Shown here: positions 24,348-32,283 of the stretch, in pieces
How the letters are laid out: the number at the start of each line of letters is the position of its first letter
Position numbering within the stretch: the stretch's first letter is position 1
Assembly (NCBI RefSeq): GCF_018131005.1
Contig: NZ_JAFCJK010000002.1
Span: 186,001 to 250,000 of the forward strand
Length of the DNA stretch: 64,000 bases
Reading direction: 5' to 3'
DNA from: Bradyrhizobium lablabi
Lineage (GTDB): Bacteria > Pseudomonadota > Alphaproteobacteria > Rhizobiales > Xanthobacteraceae
The notes under the pieces: generated by a model
What the model was told of the DNA's origin: nothing
Database searches by the model: none
Seen by the model: only the letters and a program-made list of their open reading frames with translations
Program-made: the position numbers and the translations under genes

Positions 24348-24511
24348 TTGAACATGCCTTCCTGGTCGGCTTCTCGAAATCGTTCGGTCTGTTCTACCTG
24401 ATCGCGCTGTCGATCGCTGTCGTGATCTACGCGATGAAGCCATCGAACAAGAAGCAGTTCGACGAGGCGGCCCAATCGATCTTTCGCGACGAGGCAGGAC
24501 CATGGCGGTAG
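24344..24511 (+). CDS. ccoQ: cbb3-type oxidase small subunit CcoQ
   Basis: A 55-residue protein starting MIEHAFLVGFSKSFG, with one membrane helix (about 13-31) and then a KPSNKKQFDEAA cytoplasmic tail, as in CcoQ. In other bacteria CcoQ stabilises the complex. It overlaps ccoO by 4 bases at its start and ccoP by 10 bases at its end. Confidence 0.92.
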   Translation: MIEHAFLVGFSKSFGLFYLIALSIAVVIYAMKPSNKKQFDEAAQSIFRDEAGPWR

Positions 24512-25386
24512 AGCAACCAGAGCGAGACAGCTATACCGGCTATCTCACGACCGGCCATGAATGGAATGGCCTGAAGGAGCTGAACACGCCGGTCCCACGC
24601 GCGGTCTATTTCTTCCTGATACTGACCTTCGTGTTCTCGGTCGGCTACTGGGTGCTGATGCCTGCCTGGCCGCTTGGCGTCACCTACACCAAGGGCCTGC
24701 TCGGCATCGACCAGCGGAACCTGGTGGCGGCCTCGCTCCAGGATGCTGCGCAGGAGCGCAGCGTCTGGACCAAGCGGATCGAGACCGAGAGTTTTGCCGC
24801 GATTCAGTCCGACGCGCGCCTGATGGCAATCGTGCGCGAGACCGGTCACACGCTGTTCGGCAACAACTGCGCGGCCTGCCATGGCGCCGATGCCAAGGGC
24901 GGTCCGGGCTTTCCGAACCTGACGACCGGTTCGTGGCTGTGGGGCGGCAAGCCGGAGGATATCTTCAACACCATCCGCGTCGGCATCAACTCGACGCATC
25001 CCGACACGCATGTCGGGCAAATGCCGGCATTCGGCCGCGACCAGATGCTGCCGCGCCAGGACGTGATCAAGGTGGTGAGTTACGTCTACTCCCTGTCACA
25101 TCCGGGCGCCACCGACGTCGATCCGGCGAAGGTCGAGGCCGGCAAAGCGATCTTCGCCGCCAATTGCGTGGCCTGCCACGGAGCCGACGCCAAGGGCAAT
25201 CCGGAACTCGGCGCGCCCAACCTGACCGATCGCGACTGGATCTATGGCGGCGACTTCAACGCTATTGACACCACCGTATGGGGCGGCCGACAGGGCCACA
25301 TGCCGACCTGGGAAGGCCGGCTCTCCGCGCTCGACCGCAAGATCCTGACGCTCTACCTCGTGGACAAGAGGACACCTCGTCCATGA
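24502..25386 (+). CDS. ccoP: cbb3-type cytochrome c oxidase subunit III (dihaem)
   Basis: A 294-residue dihaem cytochrome c. After a cytoplasmic start (HEWNGLKELNTPVPR, the usual CcoP signature) comes a single helix (about 34-55). Two c-type domains follow with CAACH at 123-127 and CVACH at 222-226. Met ligands are expected in VGQMPAFG and GHMPTWEG. It accepts electrons from soluble or membrane cytochromes. It overlaps ccoQ and, as ATGA, the following small gene. Confidence 0.96.
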   Translation: MAVEQPERDSYTGYLTTGHEWNGLKELNTPVPRAVYFFLILTFVFSVGYWVLMPAWPLGVTYTKGLLGIDQRNLVAASLQDAAQERSVWTKRIETESFAAIQSDARLMAIVRETGHTLFGNNCAACHGADAKGGPGFPNLTTGSWLWGGKPEDIFNTIRVGINSTHPDTHVGQMPAFGRDQMLPRQDVIKVVSYVYSLSHPGATDVDPAKVEAGKAIFAANCVACHGADAKGNPELGAPNLTDRDWIYGGDFNAIDTTVWGGRQGHMPTWEGRLSALDRKILTLYLVDKRTPRP

Positions 25387-25631
25387 CCGACCTTGTCTTC
25401 CAGCGACGACGGACCGGCAGGGTCGGGCTCTGGCTCCTGATCGCCTGCGGCGTGATCGCGGTCCTCGCCGCCAACGCCCACCTCCTGTATGTCGCGTCGA
25501 TCTCGCAGCCGGCCTGCGTCGACCACCTGCGCCAGGACGAAACTGCCGGCGCGTCGGGCCTCTACCGCGCGGCGAAATCGTCCTGCTCGCCATCCGCGAT
25601 TCGTTCTTCTGCACAAGGAAACGAGCGATGA
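25383..25631 (+). CDS. Small single-span membrane protein of the cbb3 operon
   Basis: An 82-residue protein with a basic N-terminus (FQRRRTGR), one membrane helix (about 15-36), and a short exterior part with two Cys (QPACVDHL and KSSCSPS). It overlaps ccoP by 4 bases upstream and the DUF2189-like gene by 4 bases downstream, so it is translated as part of the operon. It occupies the place where ccoG-ccoH usually stand but resembles neither. The Cys pair could bind copper or form a disulphide; a role in assembly is inference only. Confidence 0.75.
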   Translation: MTDLVFQRRRTGRVGLWLLIACGVIAVLAANAHLLYVASISQPACVDHLRQDETAGASGLYRAAKSSCSPSAIRSSAQGNER

Positions 25632-26434
25632 CGATCCTCCCTTCCGTGGCGCCGCCGCTCCCGACGGTCAACAAATGGGCCCGGCCATTGACGATGGCCG
25701 ATCCCGTCAAATGGCTGGCGCAGGGCTGGAGCGATTTTAAAACGCAGATGCCGATGAGCCTTGCCTACGGCGTGCTGATCCTTGCCATCTCTCTCACCCT
25801 GGTGTCGGGCCTGATCGCGCTCAAGCGCGATTACATCCTGTTTCCGATGTTCGCGGGCTTCATGGTGATCGGCCCGATCCTCGCCGTTGGACTCTACGAG
25901 AAGAGCCGCCGTATCGAGGAGGGCCTGCCTGTACGCTGGGAGAACCTATTTTTCGTCAGGCCGCGATCCGGCGGCCAGATCCTGTTTACCGGTGTCCTGC
26001 TCTGCCTGCTGATGATCGTCTGGATCCGCGCGGCCGTGCTGATCTATGCATTGTTCTTTGGCATGGTGGCGTTTCCCGGCCTCGACCATATCGCGTCGAT
26101 GCTGTTCACGACAGTCACCGGCTGGGCGATGCTCATTGTCGGCACGCTCGTCGGCGGACTGTTCGCAGCGTTCTCCTTCGCAATCAGCGCATTCTCGATT
26201 CCGATGCTGCTCGATCAGCGCACCGACGCCTTCACGGCGATGGGCTCAAGCATGGCGCTGGTCTGGTACAATCTGCGAGTCCTTCTGATGTGGGCCGCGA
26301 TCGTGCTCGCGCTGTTTCTGGCGAGCCTTGCCACCGGCATGCTCGGACTGGTCGTGATCTATCCGCTGCTTGGTCACGCCACATGGCACGCCTACCGCGC
26401 CGTGCAGCCTGAAGCGGAAGTGCCCGCTGAGTGA
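25628..26434 (+). CDS. DUF2189-like multi-span membrane protein
   Basis: A 268-residue inner-membrane protein with about six hydrophobic segments. The pattern GWSDFKTQMPMSLAYGVLIL, then GLYEKSRRIEEG, and GHATWHAYRAV at the end fits the DUF2189 family. It overlaps the previous gene (ATGA) and lies 12 bases before ccoI. The family is often found next to terminal oxidase genes in alphaproteobacteria; its function is unknown, and assembly or membrane integration of the oxidase is a guess from context. Confidence 0.82.
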   Translation: MTILPSVAPPLPTVNKWARPLTMADPVKWLAQGWSDFKTQMPMSLAYGVLILAISLTLVSGLIALKRDYILFPMFAGFMVIGPILAVGLYEKSRRIEEGLPVRWENLFFVRPRSGGQILFTGVLLCLLMIVWIRAAVLIYALFFGMVAFPGLDHIASMLFTTVTGWAMLIVGTLVGGLFAAFSFAISAFSIPMLLDQRTDAFTAMGSSMALVWYNLRVLLMWAAIVLALFLASLATGMLGLVVIYPLLGHATWHAYRAVQPEAEVPAE

Positions 26435-26446
26435 CGGAGCTGGTTC

Positions 26447-28699
26447 ATGAGCTGTTGCGCCCCCGGCGCCGAGCTTTGCCTTCATCAGGCCAGTCCAGCT
26501 GATGACGAGATCCTGCTTGCCAGCCGGGCCGTCCACGATGGGCTGCGCCAGACCGACCTGTCGGCGCCCGACATCCGTTGCGGTGGATGTCTGCAGCAGA
26601 TCGAGACGGCGCTTCGCAGGCTCGAGGGCGTGGCGGAAGCAAGAGCCAATCTCTCGAACCGCCGCGTCAGGGTGCTTTGGCGCGGCGATGTCCCCCCACC
26701 CCTGATCCCGACACTTCGGGCCATCGGGTATCCGGCCCATGTCAATGACGTGGACGCCGGCGAGAGGGACGAGGTCCGGACGCAGTTGCTGCGCGCTCTC
26801 GCAGTCGCAGGCTTCGCCTCCAGCAATATCATGCTCCTGTCGGTTTCGGTTTGGGCGGGAGCGGAGGCCGAGACGCGCGATCTCTTCCACTGGATATCGG
26901 CGCTGATCGCGCTTCCGACGCTGCTCTATTCGGGCCGCATCTTCTTACGCTCCGCCTGGCGCAGCCTGAAATACGGCCGAACCAATATGGACGTCCCGAT
27001 CTCGATCGGCGTTCTGCTCACCTTCGGCATGAGTCTGTACGAGACCATTCATCACGGTCCCTATGCCTATTTCGACGCCGCGGTCTCACTCCTGTTTTTT
27101 CTCCTGATCGGCCGAACGCTGGACCACGTCATGCGGGAACGCGCGCGGCAGGCTGTTGGCGGACTGGCAAGGTTCGCGGCCCGCGGCGCGCTCGTCTTGC
27201 GGCCCGACGGCACCCGCGCCTACCTGCCGGTCGACGAGATCGAGCCTGGAATGACCATCCTGCTGGCGGCCGGCGATCGCGTCCCGGTCAATGCGCGTGT
27301 CCTCAAGGGAACGTCCGAGCTGGACCATTCCCTGGTCTCAGGCGAAAGCGCGCCACAACAGGCTTTCGAAGGGGCCGAGCTTCAGGCCGGCATCCTCAAT
27401 CTGACCGCACCATTGACGATCGTCGCGACCGCCACGGCGGATCATTCGTTCCTCGCCGACATGCGGCGGATGATGGAGGCCGCGGAGACCGGCCGGTCGG
27501 CCTATCGCCGGATCGCCGATCGCGCCGCACGGCTCTACGCACCTCTTGTTCACTCGGTTGCGTTTCTAAGCTTCCTCGGCTGGATGCTTGCGACCGGCGA
27601 TGCACACCGCGCCATCACGATTGCGATCGCCGTCCTGATTGTCACCTGCCCGTGTGCACTCGGTCTCGCCGTTCCCATGGTCCATGTCGTCGCCGCCCGC
27701 AGGCTGTTCGACCAGGGCATCATGATCAAGCACGGCAGCGCGCTGGAGCGGCTTGCCAAGATCGACGTCGTGATCTTCGACAAGACCGGCACGCTGACCG
27801 CCGGCCAGCCGCGGATCACCGCGAGCGGCACGACCGATGCCGATACGCTTGGTCTCGCCGCTACGCTCGCGTCGCATTCGCGCCATCCCTATGCGCAAGC
27901 AGTGGCCGCGCTTGGCCCCGACCATCAGCAGATCACCTTCGACCGGGTGTCTGAGTATCCGGGCAAGGGCGTCGAAGCGCGGCGCGGCGGCAACGTTTAC
28001 CGCCTGGGGCGTCCGGACTGGGCCGCTTCTGACGGCGAAAGCGCTGATATTTGCGATGCGACGGTCAGCTTTGCGATCAATGGCGTCGGCGCAACCCATT
28101 TTCGGCTCGACGACACATTGCGGACTGGCGCACCGGAGGCCGTGGCCACGATCAGACAATCGGGAGTGCTCGTGGAAATTCTGTCCGGCGACCGGGAACA
28201 GCGCGTACGCGACATTGCGCGGCAACTTGGTTTGACCTGGAAGTCCAACGCCAGACCGTCGGACAAGGTGAGCCACGTCTCGGCGTTGAAGCAGACCGGC
28301 AAGACGGTGCTGATGGTCGGCGACGGATTGAACGACGCACCTGCGCTGCGCGCGGCTGACGTGTCGATGGCACCGGCCTCGGCGTCGGATATCGGACGCA
28401 ATGCTGCCGACCTGGTGTTCCTGCGCGACAGTCTTGAGGCCGTCCCTCAGGCCATTGCGATCTCGCGCGCGGCGCACGCGCTGGTCCGACAGAATTTTGC
28501 GTTGGCGATCGCCTACAACATCGTTGCCATCCCGCTCGCCGTTCTCGGCGTGGTGACGCCGCTGCTCGCGGCAATCGCAATGTCGCTTTCGTCGGTGACG
28601 GTCGTCGCCAATGCGCTGCGGCTCGATGGCCGGGTGCAGCGCGAGCCGCGCGATTCCCATCGGGCCGCAGAGCCCGTGATGCTCGGGGTGCTGAAATGA
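26447..28699 (+). CDS. ccoI: Copper-translocating P-type ATPase for cbb3 oxidase (CcoI/FixI)
   Basis: A 750-residue P1B-type ATPase. The Cys-rich N-terminus (MSCCAPGAELC) precedes a heavy-metal-associated domain with CGGC (45-48). The membrane metal site is CPC (401-403), the phosphorylation loop DKTGT starts at Asp445, the HP motif is in SRHPYAQAV, and the hinge GDGLNDAPAL follows. The family exports Cu(I) to the periplasm for insertion into the CuB site of CcoN. Its stop overlaps ccoS as ATGA. Confidence 0.95.
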   Translation: MSCCAPGAELCLHQASPADDEILLASRAVHDGLRQTDLSAPDIRCGGCLQQIETALRRLEGVAEARANLSNRRVRVLWRGDVPPPLIPTLRAIGYPAHVNDVDAGERDEVRTQLLRALAVAGFASSNIMLLSVSVWAGAEAETRDLFHWISALIALPTLLYSGRIFLRSAWRSLKYGRTNMDVPISIGVLLTFGMSLYETIHHGPYAYFDAAVSLLFFLLIGRTLDHVMRERARQAVGGLARFAARGALVLRPDGTRAYLPVDEIEPGMTILLAAGDRVPVNARVLKGTSELDHSLVSGESAPQQAFEGAELQAGILNLTAPLTIVATATADHSFLADMRRMMEAAETGRSAYRRIADRAARLYAPLVHSVAFLSFLGWMLATGDAHRAITIAIAVLIVTCPCALGLAVPMVHVVAARRLFDQGIMIKHGSALERLAKIDVVIFDKTGTLTAGQPRITASGTTDADTLGLAATLASHSRHPYAQAVAALGPDHQQITFDRVSEYPGKGVEARRGGNVYRLGRPDWAASDGESADICDATVSFAINGVGATHFRLDDTLRTGAPEAVATIRQSGVLVEILSGDREQRVRDIARQLGLTWKSNARPSDKVSHVSALKQTGKTVLMVGDGLNDAPALRAADVSMAPASASDIGRNAADLVFLRDSLEAVPQAIAISRAAHALVRQNFALAIAYNIVAIPLAVLGVVTPLLAAIAMSLSSVTVVANALRLDGRVQREPRDSHRAAEPVMLGVLK

Positions 28700-28854
28700 T
28701 CGACTTCTTCTTCCTCGTGCCGATTGCAATCGGTCTGGGACTTGCGGGCCTCGCCTCATTCATGTGGACGCTCAAGAGCGGCCAGTATGATGACCTCGAA
28801 GGCGCGGCCGAACGAATTCTGTTCGAAGGCGAGCTGGGTCCGGGTTCTGACTGA
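28696..28854 (+). CDS. ccoS: cbb3 oxidase maturation protein CcoS/FixS
   Basis: A 52-residue protein: MIDFFFLVPIAIGLGLAGLA forms one membrane helix, followed by SFMWTLKSGQYDDLEGAAER and a short acidic tail, the usual CcoS pattern. CcoS is required for cofactor insertion into the cbb3 oxidase. It starts inside the ccoI stop (ATGA) and ends the operon; a family 1 repeat follows directly. Confidence 0.94.
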   Translation: MIDFFFLVPIAIGLGLAGLASFMWTLKSGQYDDLEGAAERILFEGELGPGSD

Positions 28855-28865
28855 CTCCGGTGTTG

Positions 28866-28912
28866 GCGCTTTTTCTTCACGCAGACCGGCATCCACTTCG
28901 CTCGAAAACTGT
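28866..28912. repeat. Dispersed repeat (family 1), right-half copy c
   Basis: Matches the tail of the 19980-20075 copy: GCGCTTTTTCTTCACGCAG, then CCGGCATCCACTTCGCTCGAA. The palindromic left half seen in other copies is missing. It starts 11 bases after the ccoS stop. Confidence 0.6.
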
Positions 28913-29017
28913 CGCGGTCTCGAGGCTTGCCCAGCCGAAGCGAGAAGGTAGATTGCGGCTTGCCTAGCCGGTAGCTCGCGGCCACAGCCCGCCTTCGCCC
29001 TTTGGGCTTCGGCGTGG

Positions 29018-29048
29018 CAGCCTTCCCTCGCTTCGCGAGCGAAGGCTG
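29018..29048. repeat. Fold-back sequence next to tRNA-Tyr 3' end
   Basis: An inverted repeat: CAGCCTTC at 29018-29025 pairs with GAAGGCTG at 29041-29048, with an inner CTCG/CGAG stem around CTTCG. It lies directly after the tRNA on its own strand and may form the transcript 3' hairpin; no T-run follows. A second imperfect fold (CTTCGCCC, then GGGCTTCGG) lies at about 28992-29012. Confidence 0.6.
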
Positions 29049-29049
29049 G

Positions 29050-29132
29050 TGGGGGAGGTAGGACTCGAACCTACGAAGTCATAAGACGGCTGATTTACAG
29101 TCAGCTCCCTTTGCCACTCGGGACACTCCCCC
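29050..29132 (-). tRNA. tRNA-Tyr (anticodon GTA)
   Basis: On the minus strand a class II tRNA begins GGGGGAGTGTCCCGAGTGGC. The acceptor stem GGGGGAG (29132-29126) pairs with CTCCCCC (29057-29051). The anticodon loop reads CTGTAAATC, giving anticodon GTA. A long variable arm is present, as in bacterial tRNA-Tyr, and the T-loop is GTTCGAGTC. Discriminator A is at 29050, and CCA is not fully encoded (ACC followed by A of the flank). The 3' end faces the cbb3 operon. Confidence 0.95.
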
Positions 29133-29447
29133 GTCCAACAGCGCCAGACACCAACCGCCCCAAGGTGGCGGCGGACAGGGTCATGAGGATGACGCTGATA
29201 ACCGCGTCGACCCGGTCCGGGGGCGCGGTCGGGCGCGTTTATGGGCGAAGGGACCGGCCAAAGTCAACCAAGCCGGCGCGCAATTTGCGCGACTTTTGCA
29301 AGTTGCCGGAAGTACCGCTTCCAGATTGATCAGTTCGGCGCCTAGATTGCTGATTTTGACCCGTTTTCTTTGCTCGAACCTGTGGCCAATTCATTCGAAA
29401 ACGCCGTGAAAATTGCCATTATCCCGTCCGCGTGACACAAGCCTCTC
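29133..29447. other. Divergent intergenic region, tRNA-Tyr / rlmB
   Basis: These 315 bases carry the promoters of the minus-strand tRNA-Tyr and the plus-strand rlmB. A possible rlmB promoter region is the AT-richer part around 29345-29400. No further gene was recognised. Confidence 0.45.
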
Positions 29448-30272
29448 ATGAGCGACCGCGACCGCAAACCCAGTTTCCGAAGCAAGGGTGGTAAGCCCTT
29501 TGAAAAAGGGCGAAAATTCGTTCGTTCCCCAAGTTGGCGGGAGCGCGAATCCGGTTCCGACGGACCGGTGATTCTCTATGGCTGGCACACGGTCTCGGCC
29601 GCACTTGCGAACCCTGCGCGCCAGATCCGGAAGCTTTATCTGACCGAGAACGCTGCGCGGCGGCTGGCCGAGGAGAATATCGACACCCGCGTCACACCGG
29701 AGATCGTCCGCCCTAACGCGATCGACCAGCGGCTCGGCCCCGATGCGGTGCACCAGGGCCTATTGGCAGAAGCCGATCCCCTGCCCTCACCCGGCATCGA
29801 CGCGCTGGCGGCGGAGGGCATCGTGCTGGTGCTCGACCAGATCACCGATCCGCACAATGTCGGCGCCATCATGCGCTCGGCCGCGGCCTTTGCGGTGAAG
29901 GCGATCGTCACGACAGCGCGGCACAGTCCGGAGGCGACCGGCGTCCTGGCGAAGTCGGCCTCGGGCGCGCTCGAGCTGGTGCCGCTTGTCACCGTGCAGA
30001 ATCTGGCTCGTGCGCTGAACGAGTTGAACGACCGCGGCTTCATGACCGTCGGGCTCGACAGCCAGGGTGCAGCGGATCTGGGCCAAGTGGAATTGCACCA
30101 GCCGCTGGCGCTGGTGCTCGGCGCCGAAGGCAAGGGCCTTCGACAGTTGACGCGCGAGACCTGCCGCGCCGTCGCACGGCTCGACACGCCCGGCGAGATC
30201 AAGAGCCTCAACGTGTCGAACGCCGCCGTGCTGGCGCTCTATATCGGTGCGACCCGGCTTGGGTTGATGTAG
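29448..30272 (+). CDS. rlmB: 23S rRNA (guanosine-2'-O-)-methyltransferase RlmB
   Basis: A 274-residue SpoU/TrmH-type SPOUT methyltransferase. A basic N-terminal tail (about 1-40) and the substrate-binding domain (YGWHTVSAALANP, about 44-110) precede the knotted catalytic domain. Motif 1 is DQITDPHNVGAIMRSA, motif 2 LVLGAEGKGLR, and motif 3 SLNVSNAAVLALY. It methylates a conserved guanosine of 23S rRNA with S-adenosylmethionine. It is a single gene next to tRNA-Tyr, a usual place in Bradyrhizobium as I recall. Confidence 0.93.
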   Translation: MSDRDRKPSFRSKGGKPFEKGRKFVRSPSWRERESGSDGPVILYGWHTVSAALANPARQIRKLYLTENAARRLAEENIDTRVTPEIVRPNAIDQRLGPDAVHQGLLAEADPLPSPGIDALAAEGIVLVLDQITDPHNVGAIMRSAAAFAVKAIVTTARHSPEATGVLAKSASGALELVPLVTVQNLARALNELNDRGFMTVGLDSQGAADLGQVELHQPLALVLGAEGKGLRQLTRETCRAVARLDTPGEIKSLNVSNAAVLALYIGATRLGLM

Positions 30273-30344
30273 GGCAATGGCGCCTTCAAGACGCCCGCTC
30301 GCAGGGACGCGAAGAGGCGCTTCCATTCCCGGCCGATTGTCGGA

Positions 30345-30716
30345 TCAGTAGTAACGGCGCAGCACCCGGTGGCCGTGGTAATAGCCTCGAGCGTAGGCAC
30401 GACGCGTGGCATAGCCGTAGCGGGGATAGGTTCCCTCATAGACCGGGCGCGGTGCCCAGTTGCCGGGACCAGTGTAGGTCGGGCCCTGATTTATATAATA
30501 GTATTGCTGCACCGGGTCGGGCAGACGCTCGACCGCCCAGCCGCCGCAACCGGTGTTGCAGCCGGAATAGACATAGCCATAGTTCACGATCGGCGCAGAA
30601 TAGACGGGCGCGGCGTAGTAGCCCGGTGCGGCGCAAGCGCCGAAGCCACACGCCATGGCGGGCGCGGTCGCCATGGCGGCGACGGCCACGACCAGACCTT
30701 TCATCAACTGACGCAT
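30345..30716 (-). CDS. Tyr/Gly-rich exported protein
   Basis: A 123-residue protein with a Sec signal peptide (LMKGLVVAVAAMATAPAMA, cleavage before CGFG). The mature part is very rich in Tyr, Gly and Pro, with repeated aromatic steps (APGYYAAPVYSAP, QQYYYINQGPTYTGPG, RAYARGYYHGHR) and four Cys. ATG 30716 follows AGGAGAG. It has no recognised domain; a low-complexity cell-envelope protein is likely. A family 2 repeat lies immediately upstream. Confidence 0.75.
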   Translation of the reverse strand: MRQLMKGLVVAVAAMATAPAMACGFGACAAPGYYAAPVYSAPIVNYGYVYSGCNTGCGGWAVERLPDPVQQYYYINQGPTYTGPGNWAPRPVYEGTYPRYGYATRRAYARGYYHGHRVLRRYY

Positions 30717-30762
30717 TACTCTCTCCTGTAGGTGTTGTAGTTGGCGTAGGCTTCTCGAAGGC

Positions 30763-30852
30763 GCATGATACGGCTTTCCTCCGCGACAAACGCGAAGCAT
30801 TTTCGCGAAGATCATGCTCAAACAAGGAGCTGAAGTCCGATGATGATTCATT
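30763..30852. repeat. Dispersed repeat (family 2), copy a
   Basis: Carries the block GGCTTTCCTCCGCGACAAAC, then GCGAAGATCATGCTCAAACA and a short tail GATGATGATTC. The same block occurs at 38868-38965 and, inverted, at 52530-52625. Part of it (CGCGACAAACGCG) is palindromic with a following TTTTCGCG. Confidence 0.65.
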
Positions 30853-30868
30853 CTGACCTCATCGCACC

Positions 30869-31369
30869 TCAGCGCGGAATTCGCGGGCGTGGCGGATGCG
30901 GTGGACGTGGCGGACGCGGATCAGAACCAGCGCCGTTGAACTCGGGCGCATAGATCACCGCCGGCGGATCGACCGGCACGTTGGATTGCGCCGGCAGCGG
31001 CGCAGACTGCTCTGACCATGACTCGTGATAGCTTTCGGCCGGCCGCGGCAATCTGCGGTTCGCCGGCGGTTCGATTTCGAGGCGGCCATAGCCCGGCACG
31101 TGGCCCAGGCTTGGATAGTAGTGGCCGACACCAGGCGTGGGATCAACGTTGCGGCCATCATAGATGTAGCGGCCGCCATAGATGGTTGGCTGCACCTGCC
31201 AGTTCTGGCCGAGTCCCCATTCGCCCTCGATGACGGCGTAGGAGGCGTCGATACCATTGATGATGATGGGTACGCCCGGGCGGTAGGGAACGACGATATC
31301 GAAGCCGCCACCGGCCAGAGCCGTCGAGGTCGTGGCAGCCAAAATCGCCAGTGTTACGCCGACGCGCAT
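30869..31369 (-). CDS. Exported proline-rich hypothetical protein
   Basis: A 166-residue protein with a signal peptide (RVGVTLAILAATTSTALAGG). The mature protein has a beta-like region (FDIVVPYRPGVPIIINGIDA, then WGLGQNWQVQPTIYGG) and ends in a Pro/Arg-rich low-complexity tail. No lipobox and no known domain. It is probably periplasmic or outer-membrane associated. It is monocistronic, 500 bases upstream on the same strand as the Tyr-rich protein. Confidence 0.75.
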   Translation of the reverse strand: MRVGVTLAILAATTSTALAGGGFDIVVPYRPGVPIIINGIDASYAVIEGEWGLGQNWQVQPTIYGGRYIYDGRNVDPTPGVGHYYPSLGHVPGYGRLEIEPPANRRLPRPAESYHESWSEQSAPLPAQSNVPVDPPAVIYAPEFNGAGSDPRPPRPPHPPRPRIPR

Positions 31370-31537
31370 GTCACCCAGCCCCTGTTGTTGGCCGTGAATC
31401 TAATCCAATGCGTGCTCGCAAGGGTTAAGGAGACGGGCCAAACTGCCGGTAAGCCTAACGCGTAAGCATCAGCGCTCGTTCAATTGCGAGGAAACGGGAT
31501 CAGGAATTGTTAACGCCGCGCGCCGCGACGCCTCGCC

Positions 31538-32233
31538 TCAGGCAAACGCATTCTCGATAATCGCCTGGAGGCCGATCGCGATGGTGACGAGGCCGACCGC
31601 GAGCTGGAGTACCCGATTGGCCCAGGTGAGCCAGCGCGCGGAAATCGCAAGCGGCACCGCGATCACGCTCGACAGCGCGCCCATTCCGATCATCGAGCCC
31701 ATGCCAAACAGGGCGACATACCCTAATCCGACGATCGGGCTCGGCGCCTGCGACACCGTCAGCACCAGAAGCGCCGCCGAGCCGGCCATGCCGTGCATCA
31801 ACCCGACCAGCAGCGTGCGCCAGCGAAATCCGTGCTCATGGGCATGCGCGGCGCGTGCGTGCGGCATCGTTTCGCCGGCATGGCTGTGCGCGTGCAAATG
31901 CAGCGTGCCGTCCGCATGGCTGTGTTGGTGGAAATGCACGCGGTCGCGCCACAGCCGCCACAGTACATGCGCGCCGAGACCAAGCAGCATGACGCCAACA
32001 GCGGTCTCGATCGGTTGCGCCACCGTCGCCGGGATTGCGCGTCCCAGCAGGATCGCGGCGCCTGCGAAAATGAACAGCGTCAGCGTATGGCCGAGCCCCC
32101 ACGTCAAGCCGTGCTTGACGATGTCGCCGACATGGCTGCGGCGGACGGCAATGCTCGACACCGCCGCGATGTGATCGGGCTCGAGCGCGTGCTGCATGCC
32201 GAGCAGAAAACCAAGCCCCAGAATTCCGAACAT
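31538..32233 (-). CDS. NicO/UreH-type metal transporter-like membrane protein
   Basis: A 231-residue membrane protein with about six helices and the family motif HALEPDHIAAVSS near the start. A cytoplasmic His-rich loop lies around residues 100-135 (HFHQHSHADG, HLHAHSHAGE, HAHEHG). The second half repeats the motif type (GLMHGMAGSAAL). This fits nickel/cobalt exporter or UreH-like permeases. ATG 32233 has AGGGGA upstream; a TTG ten codons earlier is less likely. No urease or hydrogenase gene is near. It lies 50 bases downstream of the dienelactone hydrolase gene, probably cotranscribed. Confidence 0.85.
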   Translation of the reverse strand: MFGILGLGFLLGMQHALEPDHIAAVSSIAVRRSHVGDIVKHGLTWGLGHTLTLFIFAGAAILLGRAIPATVAQPIETAVGVMLLGLGAHVLWRLWRDRVHFHQHSHADGTLHLHAHSHAGETMPHARAAHAHEHGFRWRTLLVGLMHGMAGSAALLVLTVSQAPSPIVGLGYVALFGMGSMIGMGALSSVIAVPLAISARWLTWANRVLQLAVGLVTIAIGLQAIIENAFA

Positions 32234-32283
32234 CAATCCCCTGCCCACAAGATATCGGATCAAACACCAGATCGCGGCTGTTG

